Shown here: positions 33,701 to 47,697 of the stretch, piece after piece | Numbering within the stretch: the stretch's first letter is position 1 | Layout of the letters: the number at the start of each line of letters is the position of its first letter | NCBI RefSeq assembly: GCF_001522545.3 | Contig: NC_031799.1 | Coordinates: 45,018,477 to 45,082,476 of the forward strand | Source of the DNA: Parus major | Taxonomy: Eukaryota; Chordata; Aves; Passeriformes; Paridae | Length of the DNA stretch: 64,000 nucleotides | Reading direction: 5' to 3' | Translations under genes and position numbers: made by a program | The notes under the pieces: generated by a model | What the model saw: the letters and a program-made list of their open reading frames with translations, nothing else | Database searches by the model: none | Told to the model about the DNA's origin: nothing

Positions 33701-35609
33701 TTGGCCTCATCTGCTTTGTGGCACTTGAAACTGCCTTTCCAAACTGCAGTGCAGTGAGAGCACTATGCTGTGTGGCTGCAATTATGGCCATGGACAAGGA
33801 GGGCAAGTTCTGGAAGTGCTCTTGAAACCTTATTTTAGCCATCTGTCAAATAGTATTGATACTGACTGCCTTAGACATGGGCTTAATTCGAAACTGTATT
33901 AGTTCTAGGTTGCAATCTTTATCATGCATTACCCTTTTCTTTTGGTGCTGCTTTTCTGGTATGTAGCATTTTGGTGATTAAGAGGTAATTGTTGTCTTGA
34001 GGCTGATTCTTGAACATTTCTGAAGCACAGCAACCAGTGTTTGCAGGAAGAGATCACTCATGTTGGGAAAAAATATTTCTGCCAAAACATTCTTGTAGGC
34101 TCTAACTGTACAAATCTGAGCTAAGAGATGTTTCTGACTCAAGCAGCTCCTTGGACAGCATTCAGAACTCATTAAATATGTGGGTGTGGGTACCTTTATC
34201 CATGCTTGAAAAGAAATCATGAAACTGTACTGCTATTCAGCAGCCCCATTTTTGAAATCATCACAGATTCTAAGCACAGAAGAACACAGAGTTACAAACA
34301 CATTGAGCAATAGTGTGAAGTATTTTGTTGCATGCTTTCTTGTTTCCCTTGCCAAATTTCCTGGGTAAATAATAAAATGACTTGGACACCACTCTACTAA
34401 ATGAGGTGTAGATAACACAGAGTTTGGTTAGCTCATGCATTGTAAATATAGCTCTCATCAGATATTTTAGCAGCTAGCACTCTACCTATTTATTTCTCAA
34501 TTAAAGGCCATCTGCGGCAAGTTTTCTTCATGTTGTTTCATGAATTAGCTGTAAAAATGCCAGCACATTCCACAAAACACCATTTGTCATGTTTCTTGCT
34601 GAATTAGACATTGCTAAATTGGACTAATCAGTGCAAGTGTTTTCCATTTGTGCCTTGCAGAGTCTGTTTCACTGTGTTTCTACCTTGGCATTACTAGAGT
34701 GAAGAAAACAGGGAAAACCTCTTAACTGTGCTCAGGATGTCCAGAACCTGGATTCATACTCATCCTATGCCTTGTTTGAGGCTGAACTTGTTCCACAGGG
34801 AAATGAGGAAAGGCCATAAACTGTTTCACGCTCGGAGCAACCCATGTTCTCTGACATGGAGTGTGACTTTTCACATCAGGTGTGCACTGAGCACTTGGGT
34901 TCTGCTCTGGGTTGAGAACAGTGAAGTGAAAAGATAGCACTTTTCATCTATTTCCATCCCTTGGGAATCTCAGATGAAGACAGGTCAATGCATCCCACCC
35001 ATTTGCCTGGGATTTGGGATCATACACATAATAAAAATTCCAGAGAAGTAAGTTCATCCTTATTTGAAGGATTGTTTCTTGTGAGATATATCTGAGACAG
35101 CTGCCTTTGGAGGTTAAAGACACTTGATGCTCTCCCTAAATTCTCAGTAGCTCATGAGAGGTATCAGATCTAATATGACTTATGCAAACTATGTTTCTTA
35201 TTGCTTGGCTAAAAAGGTTAGGTTTTTCTCTAAGGAATGATTTTTAAAGGTTACTTTAATGTCAAATTAGTGGTTTTGATTTCATAGTAATACAATTTTC
35301 AGTGTTTGGTGGATTCTTTTAGTTAAAATAGCTATTGGGTGACATTTTAAAAGCAATCTGCTGTTTTGCCTAGCTGAGACTTTAAAGCATAGTGATTAAA
35401 AATGGAAGGTCACAAAGGCAATACTAAAAGAGTTGCCCTTAATTTTAAATGCTGAAGTACAGTTTCTGCCCCTGGACACTTTCTGCTCACATGCTTATCC
35501 ATATCTTAGGTATTATCCAGCTTCAGAAGCTGCAGACCCTGACTCAGATCCAGATGCCCTTCTTGTGCTGGACATAGGCACACACTTAGTGCCTCTCCCT
35601 GCTCCTGGA
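30776..35609. other. Unannotated DNA
   Basis: No gene recognised. Contains A/T runs (33293-33320) and chance frames on both strands (for example 31610-31909 plus and 31916-31638 minus). No convincing splice-bounded coding segment. Confidence 0.45.
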
Positions 35610-35770
35610 AATTTTCACATCTAAATTCAGAAGGCCTAGAAAGAAATAGGTTGAGAAATGGAGAGTAAATGGCTTGCATAAGGGCATGCTTCAGATCAGT
35701 AGCTGAATTTGGACTACAGACCAGACCTTATACACCTCTACCTAATGTGCTGGCTACTCAACTCCTGGCT
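35610..35770 (+). mobile_element. MIR-like ancient SINE
   Basis: MIR-type order: 'GAGAAATGGAGAGTAAATGG', 'CTTGCATAAGGGCATGCTTC', 'AGTAGCTGAATTTGGACTAC', 'AGACCAGACCTTATACACC', then 'CTAATGTGCTGGCTACTC' resembling the 3' 'GTGCTCT..CACTA' part. More diverged than the copy at 14.9 kb. Confidence 0.5.
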
Positions 35771-38700
35771 AAACTATGCAAGAATACATTTCTGTCACCA
35801 CTGAATTAGAAAATTTATTTTCTGTATCAAAACCCCCTGTGATGGTATAGTTGTTAACAGTGTTACTTCCATTATAATTTTCAAAAGAAAGGTTTGATCT
35901 CCAATTTTTTTTTAAAGTATTATCTGAAGACCAGAAGAGCTATGTATGAGCATAACTTAGCATAGTTAGATAGTCTGAAATGTAGTTGTTGGGACTTAGC
36001 TTATCTCAGAAGTTCATCCTCTCCAAAAGTATCTAGTCACACATTAAGAGCCAGTCCCCAGATTGTACAATTGGAACCACAGCGAAACTTCCTCTCTCTT
36101 TTCCATAAAGACTTACTGACCTGCTTAACAGGGTCTTTGAAACAATGAACAATTGCTACTGGTTTATTGTCTTACATTGTTTAAATGGAGAATTTTATAT
36201 TTCCTGCTTAGGAAGACTGAAAATCACCTTTGCTTACTTTTTATTCTCATTTGGTCTACTGTCTGTGGTAGGTACTTAAAAGTGTCAGTGATTACCTGGG
36301 CAGAAAAACGAAAGCTTACCAGTATCCAGCTTGTTTTTCCAAAGATGTTGAGGCACAGGTAGATTTACCAAATGGCTCCAGTGGGCTTTGGCATGCTTGA
36401 TCTGCATGCACAATCTTTCAGTTTAAACTCATACATATCAGAACAAGGTGCCTGCACTAATGTGAGACAGGGGCTCATTAGCTTTACCTTGGGTGCCAGT
36501 TTAACCAAAGCTGGTCCAGGATGTAGTGACCTTGTGTGACATTTTCTGTTGAATAAATACTTGTATGGAGTAATATAAAAGTCTAGAAGGTTTCTCTTTT
36601 ACAGCTTCCATTTAATTTCCTCTTCAGCTTGTCCATTGCAGAGACAGGGAAGTCAGAAGGCAGAAACTACAGCAATTTTCCCTTGGAAACTTGCTGTTCC
36701 CCAATTCCCTATAATCCTAATTTGCAGACTTGACATTATACAATCCTTCCCAAGGGCAAGAGGATTCAATCTTTACAATTTCTCCATTTCATCCAAATTA
36801 ATGTGTTGTTAGAACAGCCCCATTTTGACATCTCTTTCTCTGCCAAGGTTTGTTGGAGGATGCTACCAGTATCTCCAGTTCAGACTGTTCTTGTATCTGC
36901 AGGAGGACGCTTGGCAACAGCGGCATTTCCGATGATACATGTTGTGTATCCAGGCCTGCTATCCTTGCTGTGTTCTGCTCTTCTGTTGCAAGATGTCTTT
37001 AAAGTTCCTGTCAGGCAGCATCCCAGATCTGTTATTCTGTAGGATGCATGTCTTTGTCCATGCTGTCTGCTCTGTTTTAGCTGTGACTGCATTTGCCAGG
37101 TCCAGCTAAGTATTCCCAGCAAGTGTGTTTCCAGGCTACTCACAACCACAACAGCCCTAAGAAAACTAGTGATACATGTGCTTTAGGAAGCTTGCCCCTG
37201 CACTGAAACTGAACAGCATTTTGCCTTGTAGCTGAGCAGAAAAGGAAAAGGAAAGCAAGAAATGTCTGTCTCTTCTGCCAGAGAGCACACGGGCATGAAC
37301 TTTACTGGGCAGTCTTTCCCATCACACCCTACAGGCATGGAATGAGGGCTGTGCATGAACCTGGAGATAGTTGCAAAAATAAGACTTATGTCACCTGTGC
37401 TGCAGGGGGAAAACTTGGAAAAAAGATGCCTCTTCTGTGCAGGTCTGCACTTAATTGTAGTCTGCAAGACTACCTACATCTGCACCTAACTGTAGTCTGC
37501 AAGAAGAATCAGCACCTCTGTTTAGAGTGCCATAATTCAGCTCGTATTAACAAAGACAGTCAGAACAGAGTAGTCATGGCCTGAATGCCTCTGACTTATG
37601 GGGAAAACCCTGATCTAGGTCAGATGTAGCTTTGGGTGTAGAAGAAGTTAGGACTGAGTCAGCACTCATGGGTGATAGACAATGCTTCACAGGGGGACAG
37701 GTAGCTTCTGACATCCTGAGGTGAATGACAACTTTCCCTCAGCCAGCCCACTGCTCAGGGGTCCAGCTTCAGCAAGCACTAATTGCATGATGTTGGTCTT
37801 AGATATGACTTTCTGTGTGCCCTTGGGTGTGCACAGAGGAGGCAGCTCTATGTGCCTCTTGGATGATAGGCATTTATGGTAAGTGCCAACACCTGGAAAC
37901 AGCGTATTGGAGACCCAAGGTAGCTCTCACAGCTCATCTGGGCTAGTGTCTGTGAACAGTGCCTGTCAGCAATATGAGTGCTGTCACAGGAAAGGAACAG
38001 AGACCTTGGAGGAAGTAGTAGTCTGACATTGGGGCTGCTATTGGGACATCAGGAAATACAGTACCTTTCTGCCATAAAGATGAGACTAATTTTTGTCCTT
38101 TACTGCCAGCCTGTACTTCTGGGATGTGTTTCTGCTCCCTTCTATGATATTGCATATATTACTCCTGATGTTTTCACACACCTGGGCTGCAATAAAGATC
38201 CTGGGGTGTTTCTACATACCTTATGAACCAGTGTCTGGTGCTCTGTCATCATGTGATTGCTTTTCAGTGTGGCAGAAAAGTAGCCGCAAAGGTATTTCCT
38301 AAAGTGGCAAGGGCACAAAACAAGACTTGGACAACCTAACATGTAACTGTGCCTTACCAGGTTTTGCATTTAGTTTTGCTGGTTTGGTTTTTTTTTTCCT
38401 CTGCCATTTTCACATCTCTTCTTAATAATGAAAATGTTTTCAGAATTTTATTCTGTATACTGCATCTGATTTTCTTTTCTGGTCCTGAGTTGGACTTTTC
38501 TTGTGCTGATGAAATTGCTTGCATCTCTTGGAAACAATCTTGTAGCATCACTGCTGTCCTTGCTAAATCACAATCAGCAGCACGATCTCTTTCTTCAATG
38601 CACCAGCAGTACATTTATACCTATGTTTTGCTCTCATCACTTGAGAGTGATATTTGGCCCAGAGATCAAGAATGATTGTCACAACTGGTTGTTTATGTGC

Positions 38701-41700
38701 ATCCTTTTAGCAACTTGTGCTACCAGAATCTGGAAGGGAATCTTATCTCATTGCCACAGGTAGCTGTGTTGAACAGAAAGATGTAATTGCATTTGGAGGC
38801 AAGACAGCACTGGTGGGTGTGGATGGACATGGCATCGCAAGAAGCAGTGGGTAGCTTTTATTAGCATAATAGAGAGTTATGATTCATGCTCTTATGTAGG
38901 CTGTGGAAAGTTTTAGAAGGATTTGTGGGAGAGCAAAGGAAAATTAAGATGGGTGTAAGGACCTCTTTTGGCTGTGAGAGGCTGAGGTTCCTTATGGAAA
39001 ACTCTTTTTTCAGAATGGGATTTTGGTCCCTTAGGCAGAACTCCCAACATTACATGGAAGAAGGTTATGAACAGATGCAGGCATTTTACTTCCAAGCATA
39101 AGAGAATGCCATGGAGTGAGCTGGTGAACTTCTGTAAGAGTTATAATCATTCTGGTCTGTGTCAGAAAAGGATCTGGATCTGTGCATGACATTGCAAATT
39201 GTCCTTTTGGAGATGTTCTTTTCCTTGCAGTGCAGTATTCAGAAGATGTAAGCACAAAAGCAAACAAAATTTTTTAATAACTGTTTGTACTGATATGACT
39301 TTGGGAGTAGATTCTTCTATCTGTGCTGAATGTGGTGTTTCTGCAGATCTGCCAGTAGAAGGTGTCAATTCTGATCTATCAAATTATCAGCTCAGACCAG
39401 AGAAGCACAATTTGAGTCATGAAAGGCAGAACAGATTCCAAAAGAAGGCAATTAAGATAATCTGTGCTAACTTTCTGAAGTTAAAAGTAAGCATGAAAGC
39501 CTGTGGAGCAAAATACTCATGTAAGAAAACAAGAAAAGAAACAAAATTGCATCTGGATTTCCTACGATGTGAAATTGAAGTAGAAAATTACAGACTAGGC
39601 TAAAATAAGTATTTATCAAGGCAACATTTATTTCAGCTTGCAGAAGCCTGTCCTGTGGTTTAAAGAAATCCATTGACCTCCTGTCCAGAGTCATGTCTGC
39701 AGGTGACATTGAGAACATTTGTTCCCCCCAGCTTGCAAGCATTCAGTTTGCCAGATTCTTCTGTTCTGAGCATACTAAAGCAGCATTATTGAATATCTCC
39801 AGAAATAGGGCTAGCTTGAGGTATTGAAATGCCAAGAGCTATTATAAGAGAAATCAATCTGTTGGGCGGTATTTCCTGAAAGCGCCTGACTACTCTCTCA
39901 CATCTTGTTACCAGACCCAACTCAGCATTAAGAGCCAAGAAGGAATGCCAAGAATGAGTATTTTTACTCAAAACCCCTTAACTATAGCAGTGCTTGGAAC
40001 CTTATCCTCCCCAAAAGAAATGTCTCTGTCCTTTGTCATAGAGGAGAGTGCTTCTCTTTCACTATAAGCAGGGAGCTTGGCAAGATGGGGTTTAGAGTGT
40101 GCTTTGAGTGTTCTTTTATTCTGCACTTTTTGATTCTCTTTGTAATAACATTAGAATCAAACCACATGAGTTAATAAATGGTAATCCCACAGACCTTAAT
40201 GGAAGAAGAAGGTTCAGTGAGTCTATTTTTCCTGTAATGCAGCAAAGAGAGTTCAGGTAAGTTCATGTGATTGGATGTTCCAGTATTTCTTTCAGGTCCC
40301 TTCATGCTTCTGGCTGTGTATTCAGGTTTTTTCAATCAAGAACAGGTAAGTCTTTCAATAATATTTGTGTTTCCTTCAAAATCTCTTATGTCTTGGGATA
40401 TTTATTGAATTTGCTTCTGTTTTGTCCATTATTTGTTCTATGTGAAACATTTATGCTCTGTTGGTGAAATTCACCCTTTGAGAGAGCTGGGGAAGGAACA
40501 ACTAAATCTTCAGGTTTCAGTCCTGGGCTAGTTTCTGCAGTCAGAACTATACACCACCAGATTGATCTTCCAGAGCACAACTCTGCTAGTTGACACAGGA
40601 ATGTGAAGGTGAGTCAAAGAGAGGTAGAAGTGGCAAATTGTTCATGTGTGGTTACCCTTTTAGAGCCATTTTGATGCCCTAGTTCAGCTGGATGTATGAC
40701 ATGGGTCCTGAAACTCCTGAAACATGCACTTTGCTTGGCAAAGCTATTCAGTGCTGACAAGGTTTGTCGGGAACTTCTTTCCATCAGAAAAAATGTGGGG
40801 ATAAATGCGACACCGAGCTTCCAAAGTTCCCACTGTCATCTTAGGGTTAATCTTTAAACAGGCTTCAATTTGTCACAACTGAAATCAAAGCAGAGTCACT
40901 CTATTATCTGAGTTTTGCATTAAAAACATTAAGCTCTGCCTCAAGAAAGCAATGCCCTTGAAGTTGTCTGGGGTGCTGAGCTCTGCCAGAAGCTGTTGTT
41001 TTGCTGCTGTCCTTTACTCAGCCCGTACAGACTGCAGCACCGTGGCAGGAGTGCGTCACACTGCAGTGCACGGTCATCAGCTCTCAATGCAGACTTTGGA
41101 GGCTGCAGTGTAAGACTGCAAGGCTACGCTGCAGAGATGCTGAGCTTCTGAAAAGCTGCAGTTAGATCTGGTTGAACAAGCAAAGTGTTCACCAGCAGGA
41201 CTGAGCCTGTTTTGCTGCTTGTCAGTAGATTGTGTTCTTTGCAAATATTTCTGTAAGAGCCACAGGGCTAGAAGGAAAATCAACCCTCTGTTTCCCTGTC
41301 AGGTGGGAGAAAAAGCGACTGTCTCTGGCAGTCTAGTGTACACCAGAGTGCTGCCCCAGAACACTTGCATGCTGCATGGTTTGAAAAAACTATGCAGAAA
41401 GCCCCAAGATTTACCTTCCATGGTACATTGTGGTATTGATGAAAGGGAGGAGAAATCAGCAGCAGCACAAAATAGGCAGCTGACACAGAGAAAGAAATTC
41501 CTTCTTAGTAGGACTGCTGAGGGCGTTTTATTTGAATGACCTGGCATTCAGTGGGAAAATCCTACAGGAGTCTGTCAATTTTTCCTGTATCTTTCTCAGG
41601 GCTAGGTAGGGCCGGTGCTGTGGGACCATGATGATGAATAGCTAGTTTGGCAGGTTGAGGAGCATTATGGAGGTTTTTCTTAGGTCAGAAAACTCTCTCC

Positions 41701-44182
41701 TTTTCTTTCACACACCCTTTAACCATTACTGGCAGTCCTGATGGGTAAAAAATGGCATGTTCATAATAACACCTTCAAACTAGTTGTTGATCAGAACTAC
41801 TTGAGGACAGTAAGACTGTGAGGATATTTGGACTGGAAGCAGACGAGGAGGGCACTGTGGAGCAGACCACTGCTATAGCACATTCTTTGCATACCTGCTA
41901 ATTGCTCCTGTCAGGGTGTCAAGGGATATTGCTCTTGTAGCATCCTTGTTGTCGGGTCTTGCTCTCTTAAAGCCAGATTTGTGCCAAGAGGAAATCACTG
42001 GAAGGTAGCTTTTTATAAGTTGAGGTAACCTGTTTTAGGATTTGCTTCAGATATTTATAATCTGTCCCTGTGCTCCTAATGAAGACAGCACAAAATGTTT
42101 TGATATGTTTGAACAGCTATATTTAAAAACAGATGGGTCTCTATCTCTCCAAGAGCAGCAGAGATGGTTCTGTTCTACTCTTCAGTGAGCAAATTTACCA
42201 TTCAGCCTTCTCCTACTGCAGTCCCCACATGGAATGTGGGGTGTCTAGACAAGGACCTCTGTCACATGTGTATTCAGATGCAAATAAGTCCAATTATATA
42301 CAACTGTGCCCCTTTATACATGAGTATGGATAATTATGTAAAGCAAAGCTCTACTTCAAATGATAGTACAAAGAGTACTGCGATGTGAATAAAAGGAATA
42401 AAACACAGGATGGCGCTTACATTTCTCACCAGAAATGAGTTTCTCCTAAGAAAAAAGTCTGCAGCAGCCCCTGAAGCCCACTGCTATGGAGCAGAGGCTT
42501 GGGATTGCTGCAGATAGAAGCCACATATCTTAGAGGGGAGGATGATGTTATATATTGTAAACTCTCTGATGTGACCAGTTCATAGGGAAGGTCCTGTGGC
42601 AAAGGGGTGCTTATTTAGACACAAGGAAGGCTGTTCTCAAGTTCTGCTGGGTTTTTTGTTTAGTTTTGACTTTTTTCCAGGGTTAGACAGTAGCAGGAAA
42701 CATATCCTTCTAAGACCAGAATCATTCAAGAAGTCAGGCCCCTTTTGCCTGGCATTATAAACAAACCTGCATCTTGGCTGGTTTCACCTGAAATGGAACG
42801 AGAAGATCCTTTTAGTACCCTGCTAAAAGGGTGGGAGACAAGATCTGGCTACACAGTGATGATTTCGCCTGTGAATTCTGCAGAAAGATCCATTCTTCAG
42901 AAACCTATTTCTCATACACAGTCTGTTTTCCAAGCTAGTAAGAGCCATTCTCACACTTCTAACACAATGGACAGATCAAAATAAGATGTATGTGCAGCTT
43001 CAGTCCTGCACATTTCTTGTTCAATTATTGCTTGCATAACACATGCAGAAGGGATTGTCTCTCTATTTGGCTGTTAAGTCTTTAAAAAATATTTAATTTG
43101 TGATCCATGAGCTGCCAAGGAGATGAAATAAATAGAGTGTTACCTTGTTAGTGTGCTTGCTTTTGTATTACCTGTATAAGCTTAATGGTGGTCTTTTAAA
43201 GAGATGTTAAAAAAAAGAGAAAAGACTGTAAAATATAAACTGAAAAAATTAATTTCTTTTTCCATTTTTAAAAATAGCAGAGAATTAGATATATAAAAGA
43301 AAGCAGAAGATTAAATTATGGTCAACTTCTGAAATTAATTATGAGACATCTTGGTTATTATATCAAAGTAAAATCCCACCAAACCTGTTTAAACATAACT
43401 GATCATTATTTTAGCACATTTGCAGGTACAAAATTGGAAAGGAATTTGCGATTCCCTGAGAGCCTGGTTGCAAGTGCAAGAATATAAGGATTTTTGTCTC
43501 TTCCTTGTGCTGGTTTTCAGTCTTGAGGAATATTCAAAACAGCTGCAAAGACTTTTCCTTTGAAGGTGCTGGCTTAGGGTGAACTTGTTGTAATTGGAGG
43601 GTTCTGATGCAAGTTTCAGTGTTGGCTCTTTTGCAAAGAGATTTGTTAAAGCAACAGGACACGGATAAATCACATAAGGCTAAATGTCCTAAACAAGAAA
43701 GAGGCTACCATTGGTAGCAAGTATATTTGGATTCCTATTTATTTTTTTATGTTGCCAGAAAAATCACTAAGTCCTTTTAGTACATTCCAGAGAAAAAATC
43801 AGTGCTAGAAATGTTGATTTTATGCTGTGGTGAAAGGAAAGGTAGAGCAAAGGAAATTAAAAATGTGATTGAAAGTACAATAGTTTAATGGTCAATTAAT
43901 AAAAGGGGAATGTTTTAATTGAAATAGCTTTTATGAGGTATTCTTTTCATTATACATTTTTAGGGAGTTCATTATTCTACCTTTTGCTAGATAGAATTTT
44001 TTTCCATTTATTTCTATTTGTTTTCATTTATTTAATTCCTTTCTTCCCCATAAAAAAAACCCCTTGCCAGTAGCAAGGGTTTAAAAAACCCTGGTAAAAC
44101 TGACTGGTAAAAAAGTCACTTGGAGATATATCTTCTGTTCATGATGAAATTTTCATGGTAACAAACATTAAAGTTGTGTTTG
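35771..44182. other. Unannotated DNA with small duplications and exon-like signals
   Basis: No gene recognised. Holds a 25-bp direct repeat (37445-37504) and a cluster of splice-like signals (40243-40345). A 134-codon + strand frame (39199-39603) matches nothing I know. Confidence 0.4.
37445..37504. repeat. 25-bp direct repeat, 35-bp period
   Basis: CTGCACTTAATTGTAGTCTG + CAAGA at 37445-37469 recurs at 37480-37504 with two C/T differences. Confidence 0.9.
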
Positions 44183-44530
44183 CATAGAATATTCTAGTCA
44201 TAGAATCAGTTGGAAGGAGCTTTTAAAGTTCATCTAGCACAACTCCTTAGCAGTGAACCAACATTTCCAATTAAAACAAGTTGCTCAGAGCCCCATCTAG
44301 CTTGACTTTGAATATTTCCAGGGAAGGGACATCCAGCACCTCTCCATTCCCATGCCTCACCATCCTCACAGTAAAATAATTCTTCCTTGAATTGATCCTC
44401 CTTTAGTTTAAAACCATTACCTCTTTTCCTATTGCTACAGACTTCACTAAAGTCTTCTTCCATCTTCCATATAAGATATCTCTAAATATTTCCTCATGAT
44501 TCTTCTGATGATTTTTATATCCAGACTGGT
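44183..44530 (-). mobile_element. CR1 LINE 3' end
   Basis: The + strand begins CATAGAATATTCTAGTCATAGAATCAG (split terminal octamers) and follows antisense CR1: 'AGTTGGAAGGAGCTTTTAAAG', 'GTTGCTCAGAGCCCCATCTAG', 'TTCCAGGGAAGGGACATCCA', 'GCCTCACCATCCTCACAGTA' and 'TTTAGTTTAAAACCATTACC'. Contains 3' UTR only, 5' truncated. Confidence 0.93.
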
Positions 44531-47500
44531 GTGCCTAATTTTCTACATCTGTACCTGAGCAGTGACATTTAAAAAAAGGCACTGACTGGGATACTTTTCC
44601 TCAGACACTCAAAACTTTTACCAGTTTAATTCCTGACCTGTGATATGCTCCTTATTGAAGTAAAATATTTTTCTCTTCCTGTAAATTGAAGAGATTAGAT
44701 GAAATTTCGTCTTCTTTTTTTGTGCTGCCCAACATGAGCTTAAAAGAAGAGTGAAATCAAAGGAATTTTGTGCTGGTTTGTTTGTTTGTTTTTTGACATG
44801 TGGACAATTTTTGGAAGCCATCTTTTTGGAACAGGAAGCCTGATACTGGATTGTAAGATAATCAGTGGAAATAAGGATGTGTTTGGTCACAAAACCCTTT
44901 ATGTCTGGGAGCTTTAGAAAACAAGGCCACCCATGGAAGCATCTAAACAAGGAAATCACAAGCCTGGCTATCACCAAACACCACGTTGGCCTTTGCATCA
45001 GATGAGATCGTAGCTAGAAAGGCTTCCGGAATGACAACTGAATACAGAGGTGGATTTTGGCTATGCAGGACACAGCTTTCACATTTGTGGCATTTTTGTG
45101 AGAGTGTAGCCCTTCCTCACATGCTGCATTCCCTCCATCACCTGCCTTCTACGTTTCAAAGCTCCTCTATCAGCAAGGAACAGTGACATCTGACTGGAAC
45201 CCACGGGGAAGGAGCGAAACTATGGCTAGTTGCAAGTGTCAGTTTGTGTTATAAAAAGAACAAGCTGGGTATAGGGCTTTCCTCTGGTCTTTCCAAATGT
45301 CTCTATTAAGAATGATTCCATTATTTAAAAATAACAATGGCTCCATAATTCAGGAGAAGACTGTCTGGTTGAAAATCATTTTTTCTCGCACTTTCCCTCC
45401 CCAATCACTGTAAGAACAAATACATAAAGTTCTGATAAGATTGAAAGCCTTTTCCCACAACTGTAGCTTTTAAAAAAATACTCTATGAAATGGGGGTCAA
45501 AAGGCTGTATTTTAAAAATGTCTAACTCAGTGGGAGATATTTCTACATAGTATGGAAGAGAAATCACTACAGATTGCAGTAGAGAGTGGACTCTCTTCAT
45601 TCCCTCCATAGTAAAAATCAGTCATGGAAAATCAAACAAAAAATTTCAGTGAATTAATCATCCATCCTCTGCAGTGACACAATAGGAGGCAAAGAGGAAG
45701 ACAATAGCATAGAACTTTGGTTCTGTTGAATCTCAACTTTTATTGTCGACCTCAGGGAAATTAGGCATATATTGCTAGTTACTATAATTAAATGACTATA
45801 AATCTGCATGGATAATTGACTCCATTTAATAATTTTAATATTTATTTTTCACTGCTGATAAAAATGAAGACTCCAATGACATTTCGTTTTAATCAGTTTT
45901 TAGGAAATTATGGAGGCCAGATAGAGGAGCATGTAAGTCTTCTTGTGACCTGAAGGAAGCATGTTAAAAAAACCCCAAACTTCTCTTTATTTACCTTCAG
46001 AGATTATGCACCTATCTGTGTCCTACTGCACACAGTATGGCTTTGCTTACTCAGAGTAAAGTAGAGATAGTGGGCTCAAAAGAGCCTTGATTTCACCCAT
46101 CTGCCATGTGAACCTATGAACCTGTGAAAGGGATCTGTAATGGTATAGTTCAGATGCAGTGCAGGTAAATCTGGAGGCAGGCTTCAGATTATCCTTTGTT
46201 CTCATCATGTTTGTTTCCACAAGTTTTTGACTATGTGGTGTTCTATGGTGAACTTCCCAAATGAAGCCCTGGTCTTTTCTCTAGTTTAATTCTGTTTCCC
46301 ATCTGTACTCTTATTTTTTTGCTTTAATTTCATTAGAACACAGAGTGGTTTTTATAGGTCCTTAAGAAATGAAACATGGATACACTTGGTTTTTCATTTC
46401 CCCTGAAAAATGAGTTCCTATTTCAAGCTGTACACAACCCATTACAGTATCATTAGCAGATTTAACATAAATAATGGAGGCAACTGAGGATTAAGTATAG
46501 CCATAAATATGTTAAGTGGCTGACTTACGGAAAAATTTTTGAGTTTGAAATGTTTCCCAATTTTGTGAGTTCTTTCAGTTCTAAGATATAACATTCGTTG
46601 TCTCAGGTGGGGATGAGTTTGACTTTCACTGATCACATCAAGGCCTTTGTATTCAGGGCACAGTATAAAGTCCTAATTACATGTGTTTACAGAAGAAGTT
46701 GTAGAGATTCTCTCTGTGACTGAATTTTCAAATGTCAATAGTTACATAAGGAGTAAGGAGTAAGATGGCAAAGCTCTGCTCTTCATTTCTCATTTTTCTC
46801 CCTGCCTCCTACCCCCTCAACCCTAAATCTTTTTTATGCTTGACATGTTTCTGGCTTCAGTTTCTTCACAGCAAACTTCAGACTGACTGCAGCACAGTGT
46901 CTATGACTAAAGAGAAAAAATATAATCACCTGCTGTATCATTCACAAAAACCTTACAATCTCACTGCAGCAATACACTTTCTCAGCCTGTATGAAGTCTG
47001 ATTGTTACTAACTCTTTGCGTTGTGCTGAAATACAAGTATTCACTTGGAGATGGACAACCTTCTTTGAATTAAATCCAAGATGTTTAATTCAAGTTCCTG
47101 GTGTTCTGATCAACTGTTAAACATTTCTTTCCTCCCTCAACTCATGTCGTCATACGCATTCCATTGCAAAATGGCAGTTGTAACTCAGTCCTAAATGAAA
47201 ATTAATTTTTCAGCTTTAATATTTCAGTATTGTTTCCTTACAAAACCCTTCTTGAGAAAGATACATACAAGTGTCATATGTTGATGGAAAGAGGAGAGAA
47301 CCTCTGCTTTTCTGCACATAAAGGATAAGGCATGTGGCTTGCAACTGAGTCAAGTGACCTGTGGAATTTGCAATCAGTACTTGCCACAGTTTGTGGACAA
47401 TAAACTTTTGTAGGCTTGGCAGCCTGGATCTGCTGTGGGTGGATATGGCAAATCCCTTTAGAGAACATTCTTTGCAAGCAGCCTTTGAGTGTGTTACCTC

Positions 47501-47697
47501 TTTATGCAAAACTGTCCTATGACTTTTCACAACACAGCTTCCACTCTGGTGGTTTCTCAGGAGAGGGAGGATTTGCCCTGATCCCTGTCAGAATGACAAA
47601 GCTTGTGTAAGGCTGGACAGGCTGGTGAGGCTCCTCAGAGTCTGGGAAATCAGGAAGCCAGATAATAGATATTGTTTATTTCTCATTCCTTGCAAGA
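44531..47697. other. Unannotated DNA
   Basis: No gene or repeat recognised. A 126-codon minus frame (44998-44618) is chance in appearance. Confidence 0.45.

Noticed and set aside
39199..39603. 134-codon open frame on the + strand with several Cys
   Set aside because: No spacing of the Cys residues that fits a known zinc or secreted-protein fold, no splice context, no recognisable family.
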